A stretch of DNA of 56,502 nucleotides from an uncultured Pelagibacteraceae bacterium (GCA_902529645.1 CABZXO010000009.1:1-56502), one strand, 5' to 3'; counted from the stretch's first letter, positions 36,497 to 45,798 are shown. Numbers and translations are program-made. The notes: generated from the letters alone by a model not told the origin.

Positions 36497-37020
36497 TATA
36501 TTTGATGTTTTTTTTTAATTTCTTCAATTGTTAATTCTTCATAAATTTCGAAGGGCTGCACAATCCAAGGATTATCAGGAAGTTTTTTTGCGCAAAAATC
36601 TGGCTCAAATGTTGATTTCTTTTTTTTAAATAACGTAGCAGTTTTAATATCCTCTATTTTATCCTTTATTGGTTCATATTTTTTTAACCAGTCTATACTT
36701 TTGTTAAAGGTTATTCCTGTGTCAGATAAATCATCACATAAAAGTATTTTACCACCCATATTAGGTGCTATAGAACTCATTTCCCTTGAGAACACAATAT
36801 CACCCTGCTCATCTTCCACTCCTTTACCGCTATAAGACTCAACTGCAAGATATGCACATTTTAATTTAAATATTCTGCTTAATACATCTATCATTGGTGC
36901 TGCTCCACGCATGATGCCTATGAGTATGGTTGGTTTATATCCACTTTCATTAATTTGGATTGCTAACTTCTCAACAGTCCTGTTGTACTCATCCCAACTG
37001 ACAATCATTTTTTCTGTCAT
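36496..37020 (-). CDS. Purine phosphoribosyltransferase, Gpt-like
   Basis: 174-residue type I phosphoribosyltransferase. The PRPP-binding loop is KILLCDDLSDTGITF, and the early block LIGIMRGAAPMIDVLSR matches small bacterial xanthine/guanine/hypoxanthine PRTases. It turns a free base plus PRPP into the nucleotide. Last gene of the minus-strand purine operon, 17 bases after puuD, so imported bases can be salvaged as well as degraded. Which base it prefers cannot be read from sequence. Confidence 0.8.
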   Translation of the reverse strand: MTEKMIVSWDEYNRTVEKLAIQINESGYKPTILIGIMRGAAPMIDVLSRIFKLKCAYLAVESYSGKGVEDEQGDIVFSREMSSIAPNMGGKILLCDDLSDTGITFNKSIDWLKKYEPIKDKIEDIKTATLFKKKKSTFEPDFCAKKLPDNPWIVQPFEIYEELTIEEIKKKHQI

Positions 37021-37037
37021 AATTTTTTAATATCTAT

Positions 37038-37946
37038 TTATTTAAATAATAAAACTAAAACTGCAAGGACGATAAGTGCAATTATTGAAGATATTAAAAT
37101 ATACAACCTATGAATGTTTCTTCCTCTTAAATTAAAATAATGTCGTGCTACTCCAGTAATAACTGCTAATGCACACAATATTAGCCAATTATATTGATGA
37201 TAAACTAAGAAGCTAGAGTGTCCAGAAAGCATTATAAACAATACTAAAAAAGTGGAATAATTATTATGAATTGATCTCTGTTTAGCTGCTAGAGATAAAC
37301 TCATATCAAATTTTTCACCTCTTTCACTACTACTGATTATATTCATTTGATTGGGTATAATTACTGTAAAAACATTGCCAAACATATTGGTTCCTATAAT
37401 TAGTCCAACACTTAAAATTGCAAATTTTGGTCCAAACAATTTTGTTAAACCAAACGAAACTGCTGCTAATAAAATAATTGCTGAAGATATAAATAGTACA
37501 TTATTTTCAATCAATTTCGATTTACACAATAGATCATATATAAACCAAAAAATAATTAATGACAAAAGTGAGATAATAATGGCGTAGCTAGGAGGCATTA
37601 ACAGGATACGTTTATCGACCATTAATACACCAGCGTTATAATAATAAATTACAACTAAGAGCAACATTCCTGTTACAAAAGTTAGGTAACTTTGCCATTT
37701 AAAAATTACTAATCTATTTAAATAATCCTGTGGTGGTGAGGTTTTTAACCTTGAAAGTTTATAAAAAAAACCAGAATGCATCAGATATCCCTCTGCATCG
37801 ACATCATCACTTGTTATATTTTTATTTAAATTATTGTCTAAGTAATTAAATAAAAAACTGTTACCTACCCATAATATTGCAAATACTACATGGCCCCATC
37901 TTAGAATAACTTCTAACCATTTAATTATATAAGGTAAAAATTCCAT
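37038..37946 (-). CDS. puuD: Membrane urate hydroxylase PuuD, without cytochrome c domain
   Basis: 302 residues from ATG 37946 (the preceding TTG is rejected). About eight membrane helices. The N-terminal RWGHVVFAILWVGNSFLFN and the later FTVIIPNQMNIISS, KQRSIHNNYSTFLVLFIM are the urate oxidase (DUF989) block with conserved histidines. It should oxidise urate to 5-hydroxyisourate, passing electrons to a c-type haem. Usual PuuD proteins continue into a C-terminal cytochrome c domain; here the chain stops after the last helix. Overlaps guaD by one base. The free cytochrome c at 45432 is the probable partner. Confidence 0.85.
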   Translation of the reverse strand: MEFLPYIIKWLEVILRWGHVVFAILWVGNSFLFNYLDNNLNKNITSDDVDAEGYLMHSGFFYKLSRLKTSPPQDYLNRLVIFKWQSYLTFVTGMLLLVVIYYYNAGVLMVDKRILLMPPSYAIIISLLSLIIFWFIYDLLCKSKLIENNVLFISSAIILLAAVSFGLTKLFGPKFAILSVGLIIGTNMFGNVFTVIIPNQMNIISSSERGEKFDMSLSLAAKQRSIHNNYSTFLVLFIMLSGHSSFLVYHQYNWLILCALAVITGVARHYFNLRGRNIHRLYILISSIIALIVLAVLVLLFK

Positions 37947-38416
37947 CAATATTTTATTTTATCTACTTTTTTATCCCAAATTTCAAAAGCTTCTAAAGCT
38001 TCATCTCTAAGCATTTGTACCATTTTAATTTTCCTATCATCAATTTTTTTTGGAATTTCTGTATAAATAAAAGAGTCATCAAAATCTATATTTTTTGCAT
38101 CGTCTCTTGTATTTGCATAATATATTTTATCTAATCTTGACCAATAAATTGCTGATAGGCACATCGGGCAAGGTTCACAAGTTGTATAAATCTCACATCC
38201 TGAAAGATCAAAAGTATTTAAATTTTTACAAGCCTCTCTAATTGCTACTATTTCTCCATGAGAAGTTGGATCATTTGTGGAAGTAACTTTGTTAAAGCCC
38301 TCTGCAATAATCTTTTGATCCTTAACTATAACACTTCCGAAAGGACCACCTATAGTATTCGCACTTTTTATTGAAAGTTCAATAGCTTTTGCCATAAATT
38401 TTTTTTTATCTTCCAT
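37946..38416 (-). CDS. guaD: Guanine deaminase, CDA type
   Basis: Converts guanine to xanthine. 156 residues, same length as B. subtilis GuaD. GGPFGSVIVKDQKIIAEG, zinc ligand and catalytic Glu in TSHGEIVAIREAC, TTCEPCPMCLSAIYWSRL, and the GuaD-specific FDDSFIYTEI. It lies two bases downstream of xdhB and overlaps puuD by one, so the order feeds xanthine directly to the dehydrogenase. Confidence 0.9.
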   Translation of the reverse strand: MEDKKKFMAKAIELSIKSANTIGGPFGSVIVKDQKIIAEGFNKVTSTNDPTSHGEIVAIREACKNLNTFDLSGCEIYTTCEPCPMCLSAIYWSRLDKIYYANTRDDAKNIDFDDSFIYTEIPKKIDDRKIKMVQMLRDEALEAFEIWDKKVDKIKY

Positions 38417-38418
38417 TT

Positions 38419-40722
38419 TTAATTTTTTATTTTATTTTTAATTTTGTTAATACTCATTAAAATTCTTTCAGGTGTTGCTGGCGCATTAAGTTCTGGTGCA
38501 AACTGATAATTTCCAACTGAAGCTACTGCATCTTTAATTGCATAAAAAACGCTCATAGCTAACATTAGAGGAGGTTCGCCTGTTGTCTTTGCTTTATTAA
38601 CAACTTTTTCTTTATTTATTCCGTCTTTAAAAATTTCTACATTAAATTTTTTTGGAATATCACTTACAGAAGGAATTTTATACGTTGATGGAGAGAAAGT
38701 TGTAATCTGACCATTTGATTTCCAATTTAGTTCTTCAATTGTTAACCAACCTTGTCCTTGAACAAAACCCCCTTCGATCTGACCTAATTCAAGTGCTGGA
38801 TTAATCGGTTTTCCTGCATCATGCAAAATATCAACTCTTTCTAAGGCATTTTCACCAGTCAATGTATCAATAGTTACTTCTGAAACAGCGGCACCATAAC
38901 AAAAGTAATAAAATGGTCTTCCTCTAAATTTTTTTTTATCAAAGTTTATTTTTGGCGTTGAATAAAAACCTGAGGATGAAAGAGAAATTCTATTTAAATA
39001 TGCTTCTTGAATAATACTTTTGAATTCAAATTGTCTGTTTCCAAATATTATATATTGATCCTTATAAATTGCTTCTTGATTGTAAATCTTATATTTTTTT
39101 TTGATATATTTTTCTAAATTTAATTTAATTTTTGCTACTGCATTTAATGCTGCAGCGCCATTAAGGTCTGTGGTTGAAGATGCAGCGCTAGCTGAAGTAT
39201 TTGGAACCTTAGCTGTATTTGTTGATGAAATATGTACTAAATTATATGGTAATCCTAAGGAATTAGCCACTAGTTGAGCTATTTTTGTATGAGTCCCTTG
39301 ACCCATTTCTATACCACCGTGGTTCAAGTATACACTTCCATCTGTATAAATATGCACTAAAGCACCAGCTTGATTTAAATGAATTGTTGTAAATGAAATC
39401 CCAAATTTTACTGGTGTAATAGCTATACCCTTCTTTTTAAATTTATTTTTTTCATTGAATTTTTTTATCTCTGAATATCTTTTCTTATAATTAGATTTAT
39501 TTTCTAAATTTTTAAATATTTCATTAATTACATTGTCTTCAATAGTCATTCCATAGTGAGTTAAATTTTTTTTATCTTTTTGATAAAAATTTTTCTTTCG
39601 AACCTGAATAGGATCTATTTTTAAATACCTTGAAATATTATCAATAACATTTTCTATAGCCATCATTGCTTGATTACCACCAAAGCCTCTAAATGCAGTT
39701 GAAGTTGGAATATTTGTCTTACATAAATTATTTGTTACCTCGATATCTGATATGTAATACGCATTATCTATATGAAGAAGAGCTCTTTCATTTATTGCTG
39801 CTGATAAATCAGGCGACATTCCACAATTTGATGATAAGTTAATTTTTAATCCTTCAATAATTCCTTCATCATTAAATCCAACTTCGTATTCAGATAAAAA
39901 TTCATGCCTTTTACCAGTCAAAATTATATCATCATCTCTATCTAGTCTTAATTTCACAGGCTGACCTGTTTTTTTTGCCAACAAAGCACAAATACATGCA
40001 GTCATAAAATTTGTCTCTTTACCCCCAAATCCACCTCCAATTCTTCTTACTTCAACATTTATAGAATTACTTTTCTGATTAAACATTTTTGCAATTAATT
40101 GTTGTGTCTCAGAAGGATGTTGTGTTGAACTGTAAACTAAAAAATTATCATCTTCTTTAGGTATAACAAACGCTGCCTGACCCTCTAAATAAAAGTGTTC
40201 TTGACTTCCGGTTGTAAAGTTTCCTTTCAAATTATATTTTGAATTTTTAATTTTCTTAGAGGGGTTTCCTTTTTTAATTTTTCTAGGCTTAAATAAAAAC
40301 TGTTTTTTATTTAAAGCATCTTTTATTGTAATAACTGGTTTTAAATCTTTATAAGTGATTTTTGCCTTTAATACTGCTTTTCTTGCAAGTTCAGTAGTTG
40401 TAGCAGCTACAGCAAATAATGGTTGACCAAAAAACTCAACTTTTTTATCTGGAAATATTGGATCACCATCAAAAACAGGGCCTACATCGTTCCTTCCTAA
40501 GATATCACTTTGAGTAACTACTGATATCACCCCTTCACTTTTTTTTACATCGCTTAAGTCTATTTTTTTGATTATTGCATGAGCTTTTTTACTTAAACCA
40601 ATAGCACCATAAATTGTATTTTTTGGTTCATTAATGTCGTCAGTGTATTCAGCGTATCCACTTACATGCTTATAAGCACTATCATGTGGTCTTACATCAT
40701 TAATATAGTTCTCTTTGCTCAT
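38419..40722 (-). CDS. xdhB: Xanthine dehydrogenase, molybdenum-binding subunit
   Basis: 767 residues. Residues that bind and activate purines in characterised XDH are all present: Glu in GGGFGGKE (about 236), Arg in NERALLHIDN (about 313), FRGFGGNQ, and the catalytic Glu in TTGEPPLMLA near the C terminus. QEHFYLEGQ is a further family block. Converts hypoxanthine/xanthine to urate with XdhA. The conserved purine-binding pair argues against aldehyde or CO dehydrogenase. Its start codon abuts the xdhA stop. Confidence 0.95.
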   Translation of the reverse strand: MSKENYINDVRPHDSAYKHVSGYAEYTDDINEPKNTIYGAIGLSKKAHAIIKKIDLSDVKKSEGVISVVTQSDILGRNDVGPVFDGDPIFPDKKVEFFGQPLFAVAATTTELARKAVLKAKITYKDLKPVITIKDALNKKQFLFKPRKIKKGNPSKKIKNSKYNLKGNFTTGSQEHFYLEGQAAFVIPKEDDNFLVYSSTQHPSETQQLIAKMFNQKSNSINVEVRRIGGGFGGKETNFMTACICALLAKKTGQPVKLRLDRDDDIILTGKRHEFLSEYEVGFNDEGIIEGLKINLSSNCGMSPDLSAAINERALLHIDNAYYISDIEVTNNLCKTNIPTSTAFRGFGGNQAMMAIENVIDNISRYLKIDPIQVRKKNFYQKDKKNLTHYGMTIEDNVINEIFKNLENKSNYKKRYSEIKKFNEKNKFKKKGIAITPVKFGISFTTIHLNQAGALVHIYTDGSVYLNHGGIEMGQGTHTKIAQLVANSLGLPYNLVHISSTNTAKVPNTSASAASSTTDLNGAAALNAVAKIKLNLEKYIKKKYKIYNQEAIYKDQYIIFGNRQFEFKSIIQEAYLNRISLSSSGFYSTPKINFDKKKFRGRPFYYFCYGAAVSEVTIDTLTGENALERVDILHDAGKPINPALELGQIEGGFVQGQGWLTIEELNWKSNGQITTFSPSTYKIPSVSDIPKKFNVEIFKDGINKEKVVNKAKTTGEPPLMLAMSVFYAIKDAVASVGNYQFAPELNAPATPERILMSINKIKNKIKN

Positions 40723-42159
40723 TTAATTAACTCGTGTTAGCTTATTAGAATCTATTTCTACGAAACATTTCATCAATAAATTTTTTGCTATCTCTAGTCT
40801 ATATTCTTTACTCGCTCTCATATCGCCTATAGGACTTAGGTCTTTATCAAGATAATTTTTGGCTTGATTAAAAGTACTTAAATTAAAAGGTTTATTCTTA
40901 AGAATTTTCTCACAGGCTTTAGCTCTTTTTGGTACCGCTGCCATACCTCCAAAAGCGATAAAAACCTCTTTAATTTTATTTTTATCAATTTCAAAATTAA
41001 AAGATCCACAAACAGATGAAATATCATCATCAAATCTTTTTGATATTTTAAATGCTTTAAAAATATTTTTCCTAAATAATGGTATTTTTATTGAGTGAAT
41101 AAATTCATTCTTTTTTAATTTAGTTTTTCTATAATCAAGGAAAAAATTATTTATAGGAATAACTTTTCTTTGATTGAAGCTTTCAATTAAAATTTCTGCA
41201 TTTAAAGATAACAAAATTGGTAATGTATCACCTATTGGAGATGCTGTTGCAATGTTACCACCTATAGTTCCTACATTTCGAATTTGAACAGAACCATATC
41301 TTTTAAGAACTAAATAAAAATCTGGATAATGTTTTTTAATTTCTTTTTCGAATTTTATTAAAGGTGTAGAGGCACCAACTTCAAGGTAATTTTTATTTAC
41401 TTTTATAAAGTCTAATTCTTTTATTTCATTTAAATCAATTATAAAAGGAATTTCTTTTCTTTCTTTTGTAACTTTTAAAGATAAGTCCGTTCCACCTGCA
41501 AGAAAACTAAAATTAGAGTATTTTTTAATTATATTTTTTAAATTCTTAATATTTTTTGGTGAAAAATAAATTTTATCATCTTTTTTAATATAAATATTTT
41601 TTGGTTTAATTTTTTTTAATAATTGAATAACTTTATTATTATTTTTACTAAATTGATCATTCCTGTTTTTCTTGTCTAAACTTTTTGCAGCGTCTATTAT
41701 AGGTCTATATCCAGTACAACGACATAAATTACCTGATATAGAATCTGTAATTAATTCATTATTAAGATTTTTATTATTTTTAAACATTGAAAATAAAGCC
41801 ATAACAAATCCTGGTGTACAGAAACCGCATTGGGAACCATGAAATTTTACCATCGCATCTTGTACAGGGTGAAGTTTGCCATCTTTGGAAACCAAATCTT
41901 CTACAATTAAAAGTTGTTTACCATTTAATAATGGAACAAATGAAATACAAGAATTAATTGCTTTATATATAATCTTATTATCAACTAATTCACCTAAAAC
42001 TATTGTACACGCGCCACAACCACCCTCTGAACATCCTTCTTTGGTTCCAGTCTTTTTTAATTCGGTTCTAATATAATTAAGTATGGTTTGATTTGGATCA
42101 GGATTATTGATTGCTATAAGCTTATCATTTAATAGAAATTTAACAGAGCTCGATATCAC
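40723..42159 (-). CDS. xdhA: Xanthine dehydrogenase, Fe-S/FAD subunit
   Basis: 478 residues starting with GTG. N-terminal [2Fe-2S] ferredoxin with GCSEGGCGACTIVLG, second cluster domain with GSQCGFCTPGFVMALF and NLCRCTGYRPIIDA, then the FAD domain with FLAGGTDLSLKV and RNVGTIGGNIATASPIGD. Carries electrons from the Mo site to NAD or another acceptor. Lies between uraH and xdhB, with no gap on either side. Confidence 0.95.
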   Translation of the reverse strand: MISSSVKFLLNDKLIAINNPDPNQTILNYIRTELKKTGTKEGCSEGGCGACTIVLGELVDNKIIYKAINSCISFVPLLNGKQLLIVEDLVSKDGKLHPVQDAMVKFHGSQCGFCTPGFVMALFSMFKNNKNLNNELITDSISGNLCRCTGYRPIIDAAKSLDKKNRNDQFSKNNNKVIQLLKKIKPKNIYIKKDDKIYFSPKNIKNLKNIIKKYSNFSFLAGGTDLSLKVTKERKEIPFIIDLNEIKELDFIKVNKNYLEVGASTPLIKFEKEIKKHYPDFYLVLKRYGSVQIRNVGTIGGNIATASPIGDTLPILLSLNAEILIESFNQRKVIPINNFFLDYRKTKLKKNEFIHSIKIPLFRKNIFKAFKISKRFDDDISSVCGSFNFEIDKNKIKEVFIAFGGMAAVPKRAKACEKILKNKPFNLSTFNQAKNYLDKDLSPIGDMRASKEYRLEIAKNLLMKCFVEIDSNKLTRVN

Positions 42160-42510
42160 TTAACTACCTCTATAAGTAGAATAACTCCAAGGTGAAACAA
42201 GTAAAGGAACATGATAATGCTGTGAAGGATCTGAAATACCAAATCTGATAATAACATCATCCAGGAATGGAACATCGCTAGCTGCAGATATATTTTTAAA
42301 ATAATCACCAATATGAAAAACTAATTCATATTTACCCTTAACAAAAAAATCTCCCTCAGCTAATGGTGAATTAGCTCGACCATCATCATTGAGTTTTGTT
42401 GACGTTAATTTTTTTCGTTCTGAATTATTAATATAAAACAACTCAACTAGGATACCTTTGCCAGGTTTACCAGAATACACATCTAAAACATGAGTTGTGA
42501 GCTTTGTCAT
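42160..42510 (-). CDS. uraH: 5-hydroxyisourate hydrolase
   Basis: Transthyretin-like enzyme, 116 residues, opens 5-hydroxyisourate to OHCU. N-terminal HVLDVYSGKPGKGI and the C-terminal tetrapeptide YRGS, the hallmark that separates the enzyme from transthyretin, are intact. HYHVPLLVSPWSYSTYRGS carries active-site His and Arg. First gene of the minus-strand purine operon, 48 bases from divergent uraD, the next enzyme in the pathway. Confidence 0.96.
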   Translation of the reverse strand: MTKLTTHVLDVYSGKPGKGILVELFYINNSERKKLTSTKLNDDGRANSPLAEGDFFVKGKYELVFHIGDYFKNISAASDVPFLDDVIIRFGISDPSQHYHVPLLVSPWSYSTYRGS

Positions 42511-42558
42511 AAAATTATAGAATCATTTAATTTTAAACTTAAATTATTTTAAAGTTAT
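42511..42558. promoter_or_regulatory. Divergent uraH/uraD promoter region
   Basis: 48 AT-rich bases must hold both promoters of the two purine operons. TTTTAAACTT (42531-42540) and TTTTAAAGTT (42547-42556) are near-identical, 16 bases apart, and contain AACTT/AAGTT arms. They might bind a regulator, but such repeats are common by chance at this base composition. Confidence 0.3.
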
Positions 42559-43056
42559 ATGAGAACAATAGATAACATTAACGATCTTAACAAGTCTGAT
42601 TTTTTGTCTTTATTTGGTAATGTTTTTGAAAAAACTGAGTCAGTTGCAGTGGAAGCATTTGAGTCAAAACCATTTAAAAACTTTGAAGATATTATGTTTA
42701 AAATGCTTGATATTTATGAAAATTACGAAAAGAATAAAATTTTAGAGATTTTAAATGCTCATCCAGAGCTTGCTGTAGCAAAAAAAATGACCTCTGAATC
42801 TATATCAGAACAAGCCTCTGCAAAATTAAACCAATGTTCTAATGATGAATATGAAGAATTTAAAAAATTAAATTCAGAATATAAAAAAAAGTTTAATTTT
42901 CCTTTTATAATTGCCGTAAAAGGTAAAGATAAAAATGAAATTTTGAATAATTTTAGACAAAGAATACAAAGTGATGTAGAAAGTGAATTCCTTGAAGCAA
43001 AAAAACAAGTAAAAAAAATTGCAACCTTTCGTTTGAATGAAATAAATAAAAAATGA
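42559..43056 (+). CDS. uraD: OHCU decarboxylase
   Basis: 165 residues. Converts OHCU to S-allantoin. The catalytic His lies in LNAHPELAVAKKM, followed by SISEQASAKLNQCS and FPFIIAVKGKDKNEILNNF, the family's substrate-binding block. First gene of the plus-strand operon; its stop overlaps the allantoicase start by four bases. Confidence 0.94.
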   Translation: MRTIDNINDLNKSDFLSLFGNVFEKTESVAVEAFESKPFKNFEDIMFKMLDIYENYEKNKILEILNAHPELAVAKKMTSESISEQASAKLNQCSNDEYEEFKKLNSEYKKKFNFPFIIAVKGKDKNEILNNFRQRIQSDVESEFLEAKKQVKKIATFRLNEINKK

Positions 43057-44039
43057 AAAAATTTATAAGTGCAAAAATGATTAACTTAGCGGACCCAAGA
43101 ATTGGATCTAAAGTTATATTTAAGACTGACGATTTTTTTGCAGCTGCTCATAGAATATTAAACATCGAAGCTCCAGTTTTTAAAGATGGATTATTTGATA
43201 AACATGGTAAATGGATGGATGGATGGGAAACAAGGAGAAGAAGATCAAAAGGTTTTGATTATTTAATTTTAAAACTTGGTAAACCTGGGAAGATATTTGA
43301 TATAGACATTGACACAACACACTTCAATGGAAACCAGCCAACACATGCTTCGTTAGAGGGTTGCTTAAGTAAAACAAAGCCTAATAACAAAACAAAATGG
43401 ACTTCTTTACTGAGCAAAAAAAAACTTGGGCCAAGCCGAAACCATAGCTTCAAATCAAACAACAAATCTGTTTTTAATTGTATAAGACTAAACATTTTTC
43501 CAGATGGTGGAGTTGCAAGACTAAGGCTTTATGGAAAAATTGAAATGGAGAAAAACTTTTTAAATAACAAAACTGTTAACCTTACATCTGTTTTAAATGG
43601 TGCTTCAATTATTGGTTGTAATAATGAACATTTCGGCAAAGCTGAAAATATCATAGCACCTGGTAAAGGAAAAAATATGGGAGATGGTTGGGAAACAAGA
43701 AGAAGTAGAGGAAAAAACTTTGATTGGCTTATAATAAAATTTGGAAAACCAGGATTAATAAAAAAGCTGGAGATAGATACCCATCATTTTAAAGGAAACT
43801 ATCCAGATAGTTGTTCAATTCAAACTGCATGCATTTCAAAAAATCTTTCCAATAGATCAATTGTAAACAATTCAAAAAATTGGAAGTTTATTTTAAATAA
43901 GTCAAAACTTTCAGCTCACAAGAAACATATTTTTAAAAAATTTTTAATTAAGAGAAATAAGGAAAATTATCTTAGAATTAATATCTATCCAGACGGTGGA
44001 ATTTCAAGAATAAGGGCATTCGGAAATTTTGTGAAATGA
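43053..44039 (+). CDS. alc: Allantoicase
   Basis: 328 residues. Splits allantoate into ureidoglycolate and urea. The protein is a tandem repeat of two jelly-roll halves: MDGWETRRRRSKGFDYLILK at about 51-70 and GDGWETRRSRGKNFDWLIIK at about 211-230, each followed by a conserved Thr-His-Phe block. This duplication is typical of the family. Overlaps uraD and allA by four bases each. Confidence 0.95.
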   Translation: MKKFISAKMINLADPRIGSKVIFKTDDFFAAAHRILNIEAPVFKDGLFDKHGKWMDGWETRRRRSKGFDYLILKLGKPGKIFDIDIDTTHFNGNQPTHASLEGCLSKTKPNNKTKWTSLLSKKKLGPSRNHSFKSNNKSVFNCIRLNIFPDGGVARLRLYGKIEMEKNFLNNKTVNLTSVLNGASIIGCNNEHFGKAENIIAPGKGKNMGDGWETRRSRGKNFDWLIIKFGKPGLIKKLEIDTHHFKGNYPDSCSIQTACISKNLSNRSIVNNSKNWKFILNKSKLSAHKKHIFKKFLIKRNKENYLRINIYPDGGISRIRAFGNFVK

Positions 44040-44527
44040 AAATAATAAAAGCAAAAAAAATTACTAAAAAAAATTTTTCTAGATTTGGTCAATTAATAGA
44101 TACGTCAAAAAAAAATCCCATAAATATTAATGATGGGTATGCTAAAAGATTTGATAATTTGATAAACCTAGATGCATCTAAAAACAAAGGGAAAGCAATT
44201 GTTAGTATTTTTAAAGCAAAAAAAAGAAGGTTTCCTATGAAAATTGATATGATGGAAAAACATCCTTTAGGAAGCCAAGCCTTTATACCAATGGAAGATA
44301 CAAAATTTTTAGTATTTGTAGCACCAAAAGGAGATAAACCAGATGTAAATAAAATCCAATCCTTTTTAGTACCAAAACAAACTGGGGTTAATTACAATGC
44401 TGGTATTTGGCACTTTCCGTTGATTTCTATGAAAGATATGAATTTTCTAATTGTTGATAGAAAAGGAAAAGGAAACAATCTTGTTATTTATAAATTTAAA
44501 AAAGATAAAATTATTTTAGAGAAATGA
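44036..44527 (+). CDS. allA: Ureidoglycolate lyase
   Basis: 163 residues, cupin-fold enzyme releasing glyoxylate and urea from ureidoglycolate. FSRFGQLIDT at the start, MEKHPLGSQAFIPM in the middle and NAGIWHFPLISM are the AllA signature. It closes the ring-opening chemistry: glyoxylate can enter central metabolism. Overlaps alc and puuE by four bases each. Confidence 0.93.
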   Translation: MKIIKAKKITKKNFSRFGQLIDTSKKNPININDGYAKRFDNLINLDASKNKGKAIVSIFKAKKRRFPMKIDMMEKHPLGSQAFIPMEDTKFLVFVAPKGDKPDVNKIQSFLVPKQTGVNYNAGIWHFPLISMKDMNFLIVDRKGKGNNLVIYKFKKDKIILEK

Positions 44528-45423
44528 AAAAAAAATATCCAAGAGATTTGGTAGGATATGGTTCCAAACAAGTTAAGGTAAGGTGGCCTGGTAATGCTAA
44601 GTTAGCTTTACAATTTGTACTAAATTATGAAGAAGGAGCAGAGAATTGTACTCTTCATGGTGACAAAACGTCAGAAGTATTTTTATCAGAAATTATAGGA
44701 GCAAAAGCAATTAAAGGTCGACACTTAAATATGGAGTCAATTTATGAATATGGATCAAGAAGAGGATTTTGGAGAATTAACGACCTCTTTTACAAAAAAA
44801 AAATTCCACTTACTATTTTTGGAGTTGGTATGGCATTGGAGAGAAATAAAGAAGTTTGTTCTGCTATAAGAAAAGCAAATTATGAAGTTGCTAGTCATGG
44901 GTGGAGATGGATTGATTATCAAAATGTATCAAAGAAAAAAGAAAAGAATGATATGAAACTTGCAGTCAAATCTGTAAAAAAGATTTTTGGCTATCAACCT
45001 GCTGGTTGGTATACTGGTAGGTGTAGCACAAATACTTTAGATTTAGTAATCGAAAATGGTAATTTTTTGTACTGTAGCGATACATACAGTGATGATCTTC
45101 CATATTGGATAAAAAAAGGTAATAAAAAACAACTGATGATTCCTTATACACTTGATAACAATGATATGAGATTTGCAACCAATCAAGGATTTAATTCGGG
45201 TGAACAATTTTATAATTATTTAAAAGATAGTTTCGATGCCCTTTATGAGGAAGGAAAAACTTCACCAAAGATGATGTCGGTTGGTTTGCATTGTAGATTA
45301 ATTGGAAGACCTGGTAGAATACAGTCTCTTAAAAAATTTTTAAATTACATTACAAAATTTAAGGATATTTGGATCTGCAAAAGAGTAGACATAGCTAAGC
45401 ATTGGATAAAAAATTATAGTTAA
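44524..45423 (+). CDS. puuE: Allantoinase, PuuE type (polysaccharide-deacetylase fold)
   Basis: 299 residues. Hydrolyses allantoin to allantoate without the amidohydrolase fold of AllB. YPRDLVGYGSKQVKVRWPG, LNYEEGAENCTLHGD, EYGSRRGFWRI and ASHGWRWIDYQNV are strongly PuuE-like. Last gene of the uraD-alc-allA-puuE operon. Eight bases separate its stop from the convergent cytochrome c gene. Confidence 0.94.
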   Translation: MKKKYPRDLVGYGSKQVKVRWPGNAKLALQFVLNYEEGAENCTLHGDKTSEVFLSEIIGAKAIKGRHLNMESIYEYGSRRGFWRINDLFYKKKIPLTIFGVGMALERNKEVCSAIRKANYEVASHGWRWIDYQNVSKKKEKNDMKLAVKSVKKIFGYQPAGWYTGRCSTNTLDLVIENGNFLYCSDTYSDDLPYWIKKGNKKQLMIPYTLDNNDMRFATNQGFNSGEQFYNYLKDSFDALYEEGKTSPKMMSVGLHCRLIGRPGRIQSLKKFLNYITKFKDIWICKRVDIAKHWIKNYS

Positions 45424-45431
45424 AATTTTTA

Positions 45432-45755
45432 TTATTGTTCCGCAGCTATAGAAGTATAGTGAGCAACCGCTTCTATTTCATCATCAGTTAGTATTCCCTC
45501 CATTGCGGGCATTACTCCTATACCGTTTCTAACTGCCATTATAATTCTTTGAATATCAGGTCTAATTTCATTTAAATTTGGACCAACCATTGCGTTCGAT
45601 CCAACATCTGAAAGCATATGGCATGCTGCACAATTGCCAGCCCCAAGAAAAACTTCTTTTCCCTTATTAAACAGTTCATCAGCACTAACGTGGGTTGACG
45701 ATAATAATATCAAAAACAATAATGTATTAAAGAAATTTAAAAATAATTTTTTCAC
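45432..45755 (-). CDS. Periplasmic cytochrome c, probable PuuD electron acceptor
   Basis: 107 residues from a GTG start. Sec signal peptide to about residue 25 (ending HVSADE), then a class I cytochrome c: haem motif CAACH, GPNLNEIRPDIQRI, and the axial Met in GIGVMPAMEGILTDDEIEAVAHY. The length and motifs fit the C-terminal cytochrome domain that fused PuuD proteins carry. It stands inside the purine island next to puuE. Partnership with PuuD is inference. Confidence 0.85.
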   Translation of the reverse strand: MKKLFLNFFNTLLFLILLSSTHVSADELFNKGKEVFLGAGNCAACHMLSDVGSNAMVGPNLNEIRPDIQRIIMAVRNGIGVMPAMEGILTDDEIEAVAHYTSIAAEQ

Positions 45756-45798
45756 ATAAATTTGGTATCATAATTAAAAAAATTTAAAAAGGAGAATT

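Noticed and set aside
44966..45178. Minus-strand frame inside puuE
   Set aside because: Antisense shadow with no start signal or recognisable motif.
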